Assembly: GCF_000203795.2 (NCBI RefSeq)
Contig: NW_006281105.1
Coordinates: 1,178,001-1,242,000, forward strand
From: Batrachochytrium dendrobatidis JAM81
Lineage: Eukaryota > Chytridiomycota > Chytridiomycetes > Rhizophydiales
DNA length: 64,000 nucleotides
Direction: 5' to 3'
Position numbers and translations under genes: made by a program. Below are positions 12,040-22,537 of this stretch, one piece after another (position 1 is the stretch's first letter; the number at the start of each line of letters is the position of its first letter). A model generated the notes under the pieces. That model worked only from the letters and a program-made list of their open reading frames with translations. It was not told the DNA's origin and did not search any database.

Positions 12040-12112
12040 TAATTGTATTCACGTAAAGTGAACTACAAAAAAGGGCGAAAAAATACATAATCAGCCAGTC
12101 TTATGATTGGCG
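12040..12112 (+). mobile_element. MITE-like family copy A (5' half)
   Basis: Starts with TGTATTCACGTAAAGTGAAC and continues into ATACATAATCAGCCAGTCTTATG, the inner segment shared with copies at 24.9, 53.8 and 63.9 kb. No matching inverted end is seen before the BRCT gene, so it is probably truncated. It lies just upstream of the PAF1 start codon. Confidence 0.55.
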
Positions 12113-12300
12113 TTAATATTGTTGGACAAGACTGTTGTTTGGACTTATTAAAGTTGGTTTTTAGTGATTGGCATGTGTGGTTGCATTTCTGAGACTACAA
12201 TTCTTGTCTTTTTAAATTAGAGCGCGAGTGTATGAGTTTTTAGGATACAAAGATAAGACCAAAACAAGACTTGTTGATTGCAATCCAGATACTGAATTGA

Positions 12301-12366
12301 ATTAAATCTGGATTAAATCTGGATTAAATCTGGATTAAATCTGGATCAAATCTGGATCAAATCTGG
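12301..12366. repeat. 11-bp tandem repeat, six units
   Basis: Six head-to-tail copies of ATTAAATCTGG; the last two carry ATCAAATCTGG. The array lies in the divergent region between PAF1 and the BRCT gene, about 165 bases upstream of the BRCT start codon. Confidence 0.9.
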
Positions 12367-12411
12367 CTTCAAACTCTATAAACTTGGTAAGCAGCCAAAG
12401 TGTGCTGCAAG

Positions 12412-12423
12412 TATCACGTGATA
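12412..12423. promoter_or_regulatory. Palindromic E-box upstream of the BRCT gene
   Basis: TATCACGTGATA is a perfect 12-base palindrome centred on CACGTG, the core bound by bHLH factors such as Cbf1 or USF in other organisms. It lies 107 bases upstream of the BRCT start. Function is inferred from the motif and its position only. Confidence 0.4.
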
Positions 12424-12530
12424 TTAAAGAGCGTAGACGTTCAAATTGGCACTAAATAACAGTTGAAAGTGCAAACAGACATAACCAAACATTGGATCAA
12501 ATATTGTGGATAGAAAAAGTTTAAAGTGTC

Positions 12531-15500
12531 ATGTCTGTTACTGAAAACAATAATGCATTGCTTTTTAAAGATATGCTGTTTGCAATTGCCGTCAATATCC
12601 ATAAAGCTGAGCGAGATCAGGTGCCATTTTACTTTTTAATAATCATGTTGATCATCTATAGCATTGACGAATCAATCGTATATTATCAGCCTTCCTTCTA
12701 CAATCCATACTATTAGTTTAAATGATTACAATTTTATTTAAAAACCATGGTTTTAAATATCGTTTAATTGTGTCTTGCAAACACTGACATGCATTATCAC
12801 TATCGGACTATAGATTTCAAGCCTATTAAAATCACATGGAGGTTTAGTTCTTTCCAATCGCTATCCAAGTATAGGTTTTGAAAACCCAGCTTTAAAATCT
12901 AGTTTAGAGCCTTTATCAGACCAATCCGTCACTTATTCCACAACCAATGCTTCACTTTCGTCCAGCTATCCTGAAGGAACATTAATCATCACCAAAGAAT
13001 TGCTACCTATTAATAGTGCTAAAAATCTCCGTCAAATTACAGTAAGAGTACTTGTCATGCAGTGTCAATGTTGTATTGCAATTTACCAGTCATTCAAACT
13101 TGATTTCCTCGATGCATTTATTGAATTTTTCACAACAAATCCAACTATGCAGCCACTTTGGGTGGACAAGGTTATACTACATAAGAGATTTTGCGGGTAC
13201 GTTGTATCATTTTAAATATGGCTTGCATGAGCCATGTTGGATTACACCTGCTAACATAAACCACTTATTTTATGCATTTCGCTCAGACCCGAGTTTTATT
13301 CTCCAGATCCTGTCAAATTCTGCTCGGGAATTGTTGCTTATTGCGAAGATCAGGTTTGTCTTGCAATCTATACCAATTTTCAAACAGCATACGTGTCTGT
13401 GTTGTCCTTAAATTTGCTGATACGGTGTATTTTAGATTCCAACCTGTGATGTCGAAGTTATATATGGTGGTTTGGAAGCATTTGGAGGTCAATGGAGAAC
13501 AAAACTGACGGATGATACAACTCATTTGATTGCACTTTCTGATACCACTGTAAGACATTTATTTTTGTGCGTGTTCAGTCACCATTGAAATCTTGGTATA
13601 TTTGCCAATGTTTAGTCACATGTTTCCTTGGGATGAATACGAATAGGAAACCTCACGCAAAGCGCAAGCAATGAAATCCGTCAAGATTATTCTACCTCAT
13701 TACTTTGATGATTGCTTTTTATTACGTAGATATTGCCCAGATGATGCATATCTGTTTCCTAATCCGCGAATTCGTGCTAAAGATATTCGCGATGTTTTCT
13801 CTGCAAAGGCTGAAAGTCTATCAGCCATAGATTCAGAACTAGCTGCTGCAAGTCTTGCATCAGCAAAAGTAGATGACCCATTTTTGCAAGGCCACACTTT
13901 GTTTATAGATCCAATTTCTCGAAAAGATTCTCATCTGACTCAATTTCTAGATAGTGTAAAAGAGGCTGGTGCGACCATTAGTTCCATCTACGAATCTGGG
14001 AAAACCACCATTGCAGTCATGGATTTTCAAAATAATATTTATTTTCGGCAAGCTTTGATAGACGGTGTGATTGTTGGAACATTTAGATGGCTTCAAGCCA
14101 TTGTAGCTACAAAAGCAATCAGTTCTCCCCAATTAGCACCCTTACATTTTCCACGACCAGCAACACCAATCAAAGGAGCAGATCAGTTGGTAACTAATTT
14201 CAAAACTTGTTTGGGCATTTTACTGATTCCATCAACTAATCCTACTATCTCATGAGTTTAGATCATTAGTGTTTCAAACTATGCAGGCACTGCACGCGAG
14301 GATATTGCAACAATGGCGGTTCATATCGGAGCCCAGTTTACCAGATCTATGACCAATTCCAACACACATCTTGTTTGCTCTAGGTAAGAGTAGCATTTGT
14401 AGACTGTTTGCAAACAATGGCAATTAGTTTTATCTACTTTTTGACGCTAATTGATGAATTTGACTATTAATAGTCAAACTGGTACAAAATACATTAAAGC
14501 ACTTGAATGGAACATCCATATCGTCAATCATTTATGGATTGAAGAAACATATGTTCATTGGGTGCTACAGCGTGAAACCAAACCAAGCTATTTCAGATTC
14601 ACCTTTTCCTTATGCAGCATTGTGAACAAAACTCCTGTTGAATTCCAGTTGCCGCCATTGGAGTTTAGCGCTAATCTCGTCGGATCAATCAAGCCGGCCG
14701 ATTCTAGCTCTTCAACTCCAAACAGGACACTAACTAAATTGGGTTCCTCTTTGACTTCTTCATCGGTTTACCAAAAAACAACTCCAACAATAATTGATAG
14801 TGCAATTAGCAATCAGAAGGGCTCAAAAAAATTTAAAGCTTTTGCAAATGCCAGTCAATCAGTTTCTAATACATCTCATTCTGCCAATTTGATTCCAGTA
14901 GTCAATACTGTGCACCAATTGCAGACTGCTAAAAATTCTTGTAATTTAAATCATAATCAGTCAAGTACTGCGCTGCACGTTGAGCCAACAGCACATCAGA
15001 CATCTTTAAAAAATGCTTTTGAAAACTCGACTCCACTTGCAACAGCTCCCACAATTTCCATTGACGTGGATCCGGTAAAAGAAATTTCGTATATACAAAA
15101 GCTGTCATTGATACCGGAACGTGAACAAACGCTTATACCCCGAGCACAACTTCTACTCGATCAAACTCCTAACGAGGCTCAAACTTTGTCTAAATCATCT
15201 GTTGCATCATCTAAATCCGAACCATGCGATAAATCTAGACAACACAAAAACCAGCACGAGGTGTTCAACACAGTAGCTAAAACAGCTAATGTGTTGGAAA
15301 CTACTTTTGCATCAAACCAATATATCCAGAAATCAGTCTCATCCAATAGGCCTACACGTCTTGAAAAGCCAAATAGCACTACTAAATCCTGCGCATCGAC
15401 TTTTGAGCAAGAGTCGCAAGCGGTTTTAATTCACCCAACCAAACCATTATGCTTTGATGAAAATCAGCCGAATCGTGAATTTTCGAATACGCAACAGGCA

Positions 15501-16328
15501 GAGACAACAAGTGCAACCACTTTAAAACGAAAACGATTGCAAGTTCAAGTCACGCCTACACCAGTACCCAAATCTCAAACAGTGTTCACTACCACCATGT
15601 TCAGCATTCCTATCCAGCATAAAAAGGTAGATCCATGCTTTACGTATTTTTAAACTTTGATCTGATACCATGAATCGACCCGCTGGCATGTTTCTGTAGA
15701 TAACGGAAAGTTTGAATTAACATTACATTTCAACGTGTAAACAATTTAGATCATGCTGAAGCTTGGCGCAGTAGCTGTGGATCACATGGACTTTACATGT
15801 CTTGTAGCTTCGAAAATTGTTCGTACAACCAAGTTTTTGGTTGCCGTGATCCAAGGAAAGCCTATTGTACATCCAGGATGGGTATTGGACAGTATTTCAG
15901 CAAACACACTTCTTCCCACCTATAAATATATCCTCAAAGACAAGGCTGGCGAAGATCGGTTTCGTATAACGCTCTTTGAATCCATTTCCAAAGGTATAGC
16001 ACGTCCACTTCTTCGGAACATTGTGGTGTACTTTACAGTAAAAGTAGTCAATGTGATTGCACAAGATGTGGTTGAAATGTTGGTGCGCTTAGCTGGTGGA
16101 TCTTCTGTGTTGATTGGATTCGGTCGAGTGCATGAAGAGAAGGTCAGGGCATTGAGAAAAATGTGCTTGAGAAGGGATACATGCACAAACGTGGTGATTG
16201 TGTATTGTAATGGCGAGTCTATTGGCGACTATGGTATCGTGCCAAAAGGCGACGGCCAATGGCCAGTGATTGTTTCTGAAAGCGATTTTATGAATTGTTT
16301 TTTGCGACAGTCACTTTCAATAAACTAG
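12531..16328 (+). CDS. Multi-BRCT DNA-damage scaffold (Brc1/Rtt107/PTIP family)
   Basis: Nine exons: 12531-12620, 12814-13041, 13090-13196, 13287-13353, 13436-13549, 13647-14189, 14262-14383, 14474-15626, 15750-16328 (1000 residues). Four N-terminal BRCT units can be read: BRCT1 begins LLFKDMLFAI and has KSHGG and PLWVDKVI; BRCT2 carries PVKFCSGIVAYC and THLIALS; BRCT3 has GHTLFIDP; BRCT4 shows SVSNYAGTAREDIA, GAQFTRSM, NTHLVCS and NHLWIEETY. A long Ser/Thr/Asn/Gln-rich linker (about 470-800) precedes a C-terminal tandem pair with IVHPGWVLDS. This 4+2 layout is that of Rtt107, Brc1 and PTIP, nuclear scaffolds that read gamma-H2A and recruit repair factors at stalled forks. Which of these names applies cannot be settled by eye. 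A short ATG frame alone would give only 61 residues, so splicing is essential. Confidence 0.85.
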
Positions 16329-16818
16329 CCAATAATATTTGAAACAAAACTCAATAATTTGCTAGATGCAATCATATTAAAGATATTTATTTATCGATCA
16401 TGTAAAAATGTCCACAAAGCATAGGCATATTGATCGAATAAACAAAACGAACAACGTTGAAACACATCCTACACCAAACACACCATGATCTAAATTAGAT
16501 CATGATTTAATATTCGCAAAGTTTCCACGTGGTATCTGCCCATATTCTTATAACGACAGCCACAGGATATCAGTGCGGTAGCTCTCCATCAAATCAACAA
16601 TTCCAAAAAATACAAATAAAGATTAATACAACAACTCGGGTATATAGACAAAACCAACATCACAGTCATTAACACCGAAAATAAGTAAAGGGTTCATTCC
16701 ATGCGTAGTGAATCTGATTGTAAACTAATACTATAAAAATTGGAAACTAAATCCTGTGGTAAAAATACAGTAAGTCATAGTTTGAAAGATGCGCTACAAA
16801 ATAAAAAGCCAAACTTAC
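16329..16818. other. Convergent intergenic region
   Basis: 490 bases between the stops of the BRCT gene and EIF3H. Apart from the palindrome at 16484-16504 I see no gene or repeat. Confidence 0.5.
16484..16504. repeat. Perfect 21-base palindrome
   Basis: CATGATCTAA (16484-16493), a single A, then TTAGATCATG (16495-16504): two perfect 10-base arms. With one loop base it is more likely a dimeric protein site or cruciform than an RNA hairpin. It lies 155 bases past the BRCT stop. Confidence 0.7.
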
Positions 16819-18135
16819 TCATTTTTGTGGCTGAAAGCTTTTTGCTACAAACATTTTGGTGAGAGTTGGACCGGCAAACTGGTTAATCTGTTTACAATAG
16901 GTATCAAGCTGGTTTGAGATGATCAAAGTCTCAAGCCGGCTGGGCTCATTTGAAGCAACCTTTGCAAATGATGACAAAGGAACTTTGAGATCTTCCTCGT
17001 GATGAATGGGTGGATTTCCGGCAGCAATAGCCGCGGCGTTGTCTGCGTTCATCTGGGAAATGTGGTGTTGGGATCTAATTTGCTCCTTATTGAAGCTGCG
17101 TTGCCAACCCTGCCATCTCCATTGCTCTTGACCATGCTCTTCGACAGACTCTACCATGCGTTCAAGATGCTTTTCAAGATATGTTTCCGAAGAAAGTTCA
17201 AGGTTGTCAAAATTGGGGGTTAAAGGAGCCGCATCACTTGATAGGTGAGATGCAAATTGAAACGAGGGGAATGAAAATGCGGAGCAAGTTGTGGAGGAGA
17301 GGTTGGATTGATTGCTCACTTCTAACAAGGCGGTATTAAGCAAATGGGAACTGGAAATTTTAAGGGGGATAGTTTCAAATACAGATCCAGGTGTGAGTTT
17401 GTGCTCGAGAATGTTTTCTGTGGAAAATTTGCGAGTCTCGTAGACCTGCATGAATGTGTCGGAAAGTCGAAGCGCCTTGAGTGACAAATTGCCCTGAGAA
17501 GTTCCCGAGGGATCATAGATAATCATAACGGCATGTGGGGAATTTTTTTGATAGTTGTACTGTGCATCAATGATGGCTTGGTTCCAATATGTGCCCATAT
17601 ATGTCGACTGATACCAACCAACCGAATTAGCGTCAAAGTTGAGAGCACGCAAACAGCATAGCATTTGTGTTTGATAGTCAGTGCCATCAAAAACATCCTC
17701 TTTGGCAGCAGCCTCAGTGATGGATAGATCTACAGTAGGAGAGGTGGTGCTGTCCGCCACGGGGGGAGGAGCCGTAGCATGAGATGTAATAAGATCTATA
17801 GCACCAGTAGCACCACCACCCACAGCAGCTTCAGCAGTAAATGGAAAGGCATTGGTGATCTGCAGCTTTCCAACAGCATCAATACCTAGCAGCTGGCCAG
17901 AACAGGTGGCTGGAAAGCCATCTTTGCAGTGCTTGATGATCTTAAGAGCAGCAAGAGCATTCAACTCGACTGACGAGATCTTCTTATTAACCAGCATAGC
18001 CTTCTTTGCTGCATGGCTCCAATCCACAGCAGGAATCTCAGGAGGAAGATCCAAGATAGTGGAGGGTTCTACAACATCAGGACTGGGTGTAAAGGCAGCA
18101 GCAGTAGCAGCTAATAAGGCAGCAGTTGTGGTCAT
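16819..18135 (-). CDS. EIF3H: Translation initiation factor eIF3 subunit h
   Basis: One exon of 438 residues. I start at ATG 18135 (MTTTAALLAATAAAF); the frame is open further upstream, but that part starts without support. The MPN domain begins at about residue 35 (ISSVELNALAALKIIKHC) and contains GFPATCSGQLLG, VGWYQSTYMGTYWNQ and AVMIIYDPSG. The JAMM zinc-binding pattern (HxH...SxxD) is absent, as expected for the non-catalytic MPN subunit eIF3h. A Gly/Ala/Thr-rich insertion occurs within the MPN domain. The C-terminal helical part includes MVESVEEHGQEQWRWQGWQR. The protein acts in the cytosolic eIF3 complex, where it helps scanning and reinitiation. The stop TGA is immediately followed by GTAAGT, so a spliced longer tail cannot be fully excluded. 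Two CCAAT boxes lie upstream. Confidence 0.9.
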   Translation of the reverse strand: MTTTAALLAATAAAFTPSPDVVEPSTILDLPPEIPAVDWSHAAKKAMLVNKKISSVELNALAALKIIKHCKDGFPATCSGQLLGIDAVGKLQITNAFPFTAEAAVGGGATGAIDLITSHATAPPPVADSTTSPTVDLSITEAAAKEDVFDGTDYQTQMLCCLRALNFDANSVGWYQSTYMGTYWNQAIIDAQYNYQKNSPHAVMIIYDPSGTSQGNLSLKALRLSDTFMQVYETRKFSTENILEHKLTPGSVFETIPLKISSSHLLNTALLEVSNQSNLSSTTCSAFSFPSFQFASHLSSDAAPLTPNFDNLELSSETYLEKHLERMVESVEEHGQEQWRWQGWQRSFNKEQIRSQHHISQMNADNAAAIAAGNPPIHHEEDLKVPLSSFAKVASNEPSRLETLIISNQLDTYCKQINQFAGPTLTKMFVAKSFQPQK

Positions 18136-18290
18136 ATTTATAGCCCTTCTCAATACAAACAAGAATAAGAACAAGGGCAGGGACGTCAAACAAAAACAAG
18201 GACGGAACGACAATCAAGCAACAACAAGAATGCCAAAGTTATAAAAAGTAGTGAAAAGAAAAAAATCCAAAATACAACTTAAAGTGTGTT

Positions 18291-18331
18291 GCTTTGATTG
18301 GCTACTTCAAAACAACTCGCTTTGATTGGCT
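18291..18331 (-). promoter_or_regulatory. Paired CCAAT boxes upstream of EIF3H
   Basis: GCTTTGATTGGCT occurs at 18291-18303 and again at 18319-18331. On the EIF3H strand each reads AGCCAATCAAAGC, a good CCAAT/HAP (NF-Y) site, about 155-195 bases upstream of the start codon. The 28-base period (nearly three helical turns) would put both sites on similar faces of the helix. Confidence 0.55.
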
Positions 18332-18389
18332 GGTTTTGAAAATTGATAAATTGATTCAAGATCATTGGTGCGATTCAGATCTAAGAAAT

Positions 18390-21300
18390 TCACTGCTTTT
18401 GTCCTTGTAATTCCACCAGCACTTTGCGTAGTGCAGCCTCTGGCAGAGTGCAGTTTCTCATCAGCTGCACAAGTCTCGTTGCCAATTGCATACGTTTTTT
18501 GGACTCTTTTTCTTCTCGACTTTTCTCGTTCATTCTCGTCAATATTTCTTTTTTTTGTTGGATCTGGTCATATACATCTGTATTAGTACATATGCAACAA
18601 GCAGTGTCTACATGCCCAAAAACAAACTCACCAAATCAGAAACTTTTTTGGCACAGCTTAAAATATCTGCATTGAACCCAACAGCTTGAGCTGCCAACAA
18701 CCCATACCCATTGATCGTGCTCACTCCTGGTTTAACTTTGAATGAAAACGACATCCCTATGCTATCCAGATCTTGATTTCGTGCCACAATTGTGCTAGCA
18801 TGTAGATGCAATACAACAACGCCCGTGGTATCTGCACCTACAAATATTTTGGCAAGCTGCTCAAAATGCGTCACCAGAAACACAAATGCATTCGTCGTGT
18901 TCAGCAACTGTTCACAAATGGCAAAGCAAACTCCAAACCCATCACTTGTCGATGTACCACGTCCAAGCTCATCAATAATCACCAAACTAGATTCTGTCAC
19001 ATTGGATAGTATAAATGCTGCTTCACGCATCTCACACATAAATGTAGACGAATTTGCTTCAAAACTATCATCTGTTCCAATACGTGAAAACAGACAGTCC
19101 ACTAGTCGCACTGAAATATACTCTGCTGGCACAAATGTTCCGATCTGTGCTAAAATACTCAGTAGTGCAATTTGTCGAAGGTATGTTGTTTTCCCACTCT
19201 GTTTAAATGGAAAACGATTATAAACCAAATTTTAAAACTCGAAAAGCAAAATCATTGGTCGCTTACCATATTTGGTCCTGTGATGATCTGCAATCTACTA
19301 GCAGAATCTGCAAACACATCATTTGGGACAACTTTAATTGCTGTATTCCCCATTGAAATAAGAATGGGATGGCGACCATTTTTGATTGCAAGTGTGTTTG
19401 TAAATTCTGGTCGAATGCCATTCCACGATTTCGCCACTGCAGCAAAAGAAACAATCATATCCAATAGCGCCAAAGTCTCTGAAAGTTGATATAGCATAGA
19501 TAGATACTCTCGTATTTGCGCAGTAAGATCAAACATAATTCTATTTCACGCAATAATTAGTTGATTGAATTGCTACCGAGCGTGCTTTATCAAAATATCT
19601 CGGCCATAATAGATTCATACTTGTCTCCCATCAAATACACTTCAGTCAGTGATTCCTGTATGCGGTCATTTTGACTCATCTGGTTTGAATGTTCAAATTG
19701 TCATTATATGGCTAAATTGGGACAACTGGTACGCTGGATACCGTCGATCAAAACATAATATAGTAAATAGACTCACCAACTTTAAAGAAGTAAATGTAAT
19801 TTGCTTGCGCTTTTTGGTAGAGTTGATAAACTCGGCAGGGAGCCTTTTGTTTTGAACAGAAATAAAATCCTCCCCCAACTGCATCTGATACTGACTTGTA
19901 GGTGTATATACAAGTTTGATTGGCAGGTTGTATGTGTTTGAATACAATTTTACAAGATCGTGCACATCAGCAGTAGCTTCTTTGAATGTCTGTCTTGCTG
20001 AATAGTACAAAAGTCATGAAAATACACAAATTAACTGGAGGCTATTAAAATGTATTAAGCTTGAGCAATATGTGCTTACCAACGTCCAAGAGACCATTAA
20101 ATCCAGATCTTACAGCAAAACACCGTTGATTACGTAGTCCTATTGCAGACTTTTCAAACTTGACATTTTTGTTGATAACTTTGTCGATAGTTAAAATCAG
20201 CTCGTTTATAGACGGTTGATTCAAAGCCTATGCATTACACGTCAGCTACAATCAGCATTATAACGGCATCTATGTCAAATCAAACATGATATACCAATTC
20301 TAGTGCAGCCAATAATGCCGAGGTGGGTGCATTCAGACACGTTACTAGCGGCATTGTTTGTAGTAGAATGTGTTTAAGTATAATAATGTTGTTGATTGCT
20401 TGCTCAGAGTACTTGATTGTCTGTTTTCTATTAACTTGAATCAACTGGTATCAATATGAGCAATATGAGCAATAGTCGCAAATAATAGGAATCATTTTTA
20501 AAGTCACATACTGAACTAATCAGATGATCAATATCGAGGAATCCCTTGAGTACTATTGGTTGATAAAATAGCAAAATTATAAGGAATCTGTATATTCCCA
20601 ATCATTGAATGATTGTATTAGCTACACGTGCAATAAACTGTCACTTGCCATCTTGTAAAGTACTGATCATGGCTGGATTATTCACTAGAACTGTGTATTT
20701 AGAATTCTATAGTTAAAAGCTATGCAGTAGTTTAAACCATCACCATACTAAATATTCCACCTTGAACTGCATCTAGCCGTGCATCCAGTGTTGCTATATC
20801 TATGGTTAATTTAAATTCAGTGTGATTGTTGAATGCATATATGACTCATTCAAGCACATACCAAACAGAGGCTGAAGAACACTTATTCTTAGCAAACGTG
20901 CTACAAATTTTGGAAAGCATCACAACTCATTCGAATCAATACACTACTCGATTTCAACTACGTGGCATCATATACTATGGTGGTAGCATACCTCCCATTG
21001 ATGTCTTGGTTTTATTCAGCGCGCCAAAAAGAGAATTCTTGCTTTGCCTGTCGCGCAGGTTGTATACCAATTCTAGATTGCGTGCTGTTGCAGGATCTAC
21101 AATTATAGAGTCCAACAGGCTATAAGCACGCAAATGCATAGAGTACTATAGTTTGATCAAACACATGAATAGAATCAAGCAATCCTACCAATCATCATAA
21201 TTCCATCAATGGTGACAAACTTGAATTTGAGTGAACGATTGGTAAATACAACATTCTGAACTTTTTCAATATATTTGATCAGAGCAGCAAGTGCAGATAA

Positions 21301-21939
21301 ACAGTAGCATCTAATAGATCAAAACATTTTGATTGAGACGTATAATAATAAAGCATTCTAGCAATCTGAAACGCCTAAAACAAAATCAAATTACATTTAC
21401 TTTGTAGATAGGCCAGGAATCAAAGATTCGGTGTGTGCATAAAGACCGAGCTGTCTCACAGCAGCCAGTCCAGTCACGTCGTTGAAAAACTTGCGATTGA
21501 AGGCAACAATGTCACTGTCAGGCATACCCTGATCAATCAGCTGGTACAGCTTTGATGGGGTGGGTTCTATTGCAGTTGTTGCAAGAATGATCTGTATAGG
21601 ATCAAGTGTACTAAGCCAATGCAGCGTTTTGGTATTTGTTGGGGTATCTCCGTACTGTGAGACAATACACTCGCTGGTGCGTAGATCTATAGCAGCAAAC
21701 CCAACCTCACTAACCACTCCTCGACCTTGAACAAGACAAACATGAAAGCATGATAGGTGTTGTCTGGTATGCGCAGTGCCTGGTCGTGCTGCTGATGAGG
21801 TAAATGCGGTCGAATAACTAGCAGTCGAGCAAATAGCTGTACTTGAACGAATGTGATCTTTGTTTGTGGATGTAGTACTCGATGCGGTTGTATCTACCAT
21901 GACTGCAGTAGATGGTGGCAGACTTGTTGAAATATCCAT
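18390..21939 (-). CDS. MSH4: MutS homologue MSH4 (meiotic crossover factor)
   Basis: About 14 exons on the minus strand: 21939-21401, 21310 to ~21189 or 21217, ~21145-20992, 20900-20862, 20799-20761, 20684-20649, 20552-20512, 20444-20295, 20227-20080, 19997-19777, 19679-19621, 19540-19267, 19198-18632, 18563-18390; about 845 residues. Walker A (GPNMSGKTTYLRQ) is created exactly at the junction of exons 12 and 13, and Walker B is SLVIIDELGRGTS. Earlier blocks match MSH4: GRGVVSEVGFAAIDLRTSE, LFGALNKTKTSMGARLLR, FLDIDHLISS, RPEFTNTLAIKNGRHPIL. MSH4 pairs with MSH5 as a clamp on recombination intermediates and lacks the mismatch-reading N-terminal domain, as here. Intron 6 uses a GC donor (GATG|GCAAGT). 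The exon 2/3 junction does not resolve cleanly: the best donor leaves phase 1, whereas the next exon reads in phase 0. Confidence 0.88.
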
Positions 21940-22537
21940 GCAGAATACTCTCAAGTGGTAATATGGTATAATGCTAATCCTAGTAGCTTCCACTTTACAC
22001 CTAATTAAACTTTATCAATCCACATGGTCGTGTCACAAGACATGAACAATCAATTACTACAAAACTGAACATAACTCTCTCTTATTAATAAACAACTTTC
22101 CAAACTAATTCAATCTTATTACTAATTTATTATATCTTTTCATTACTCTTGAAAGAATAAAGTCTGTTGATCTTGAGTTATTATGCAACTTTTATAACTA
22201 CTGACAGTTAGACTATATTTTATATCTCTTTGCTATCAATAATTAAAGATAGGAAATACAAATGGAAGCTGCTAAAGGCATGCCATGATTGCATAGCGTG
22301 TCTTGTTAGCAATCGCCCCATTTAAGTCAACTTGTTCAGTGAATTATAGTCAAAACAACCAACAAAGTTAAATCAACTTGTTAGATTATACACAGTATTG
22401 ATACAAATAAATAATAAATTGATTGATAGTTGTTGATCATAGTATGCTGCTTTAATAGTATTCAGACTTGGTTACAATTCACACCACTAGAAAATATCTC
22501 AACAAATCCATCTGTCTAGTTCAGCAAAACTTTTTAA
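21940..22537. other. Intergenic, AT-rich, no supported gene
   Basis: 598 bases between the MSH4 start and the end of the PNPOx-like gene, both on the minus strand, so it holds the MSH4 promoter and the PNPOx 3' end. It is very AT-rich. No TATA box, repeat core or coding frame is convincing. Confidence 0.45.

Noticed and set aside
17852..18244. 130-codon plus-strand frame over EIF3H
   Set aside because: Antisense shadow of the Ala-rich N-terminus of eIF3h.
21940..21993. Longer MSH4 N-terminus
   Set aside because: The extended frame begins at GTG; the first ATG is 21939, giving MDISTSLPP.
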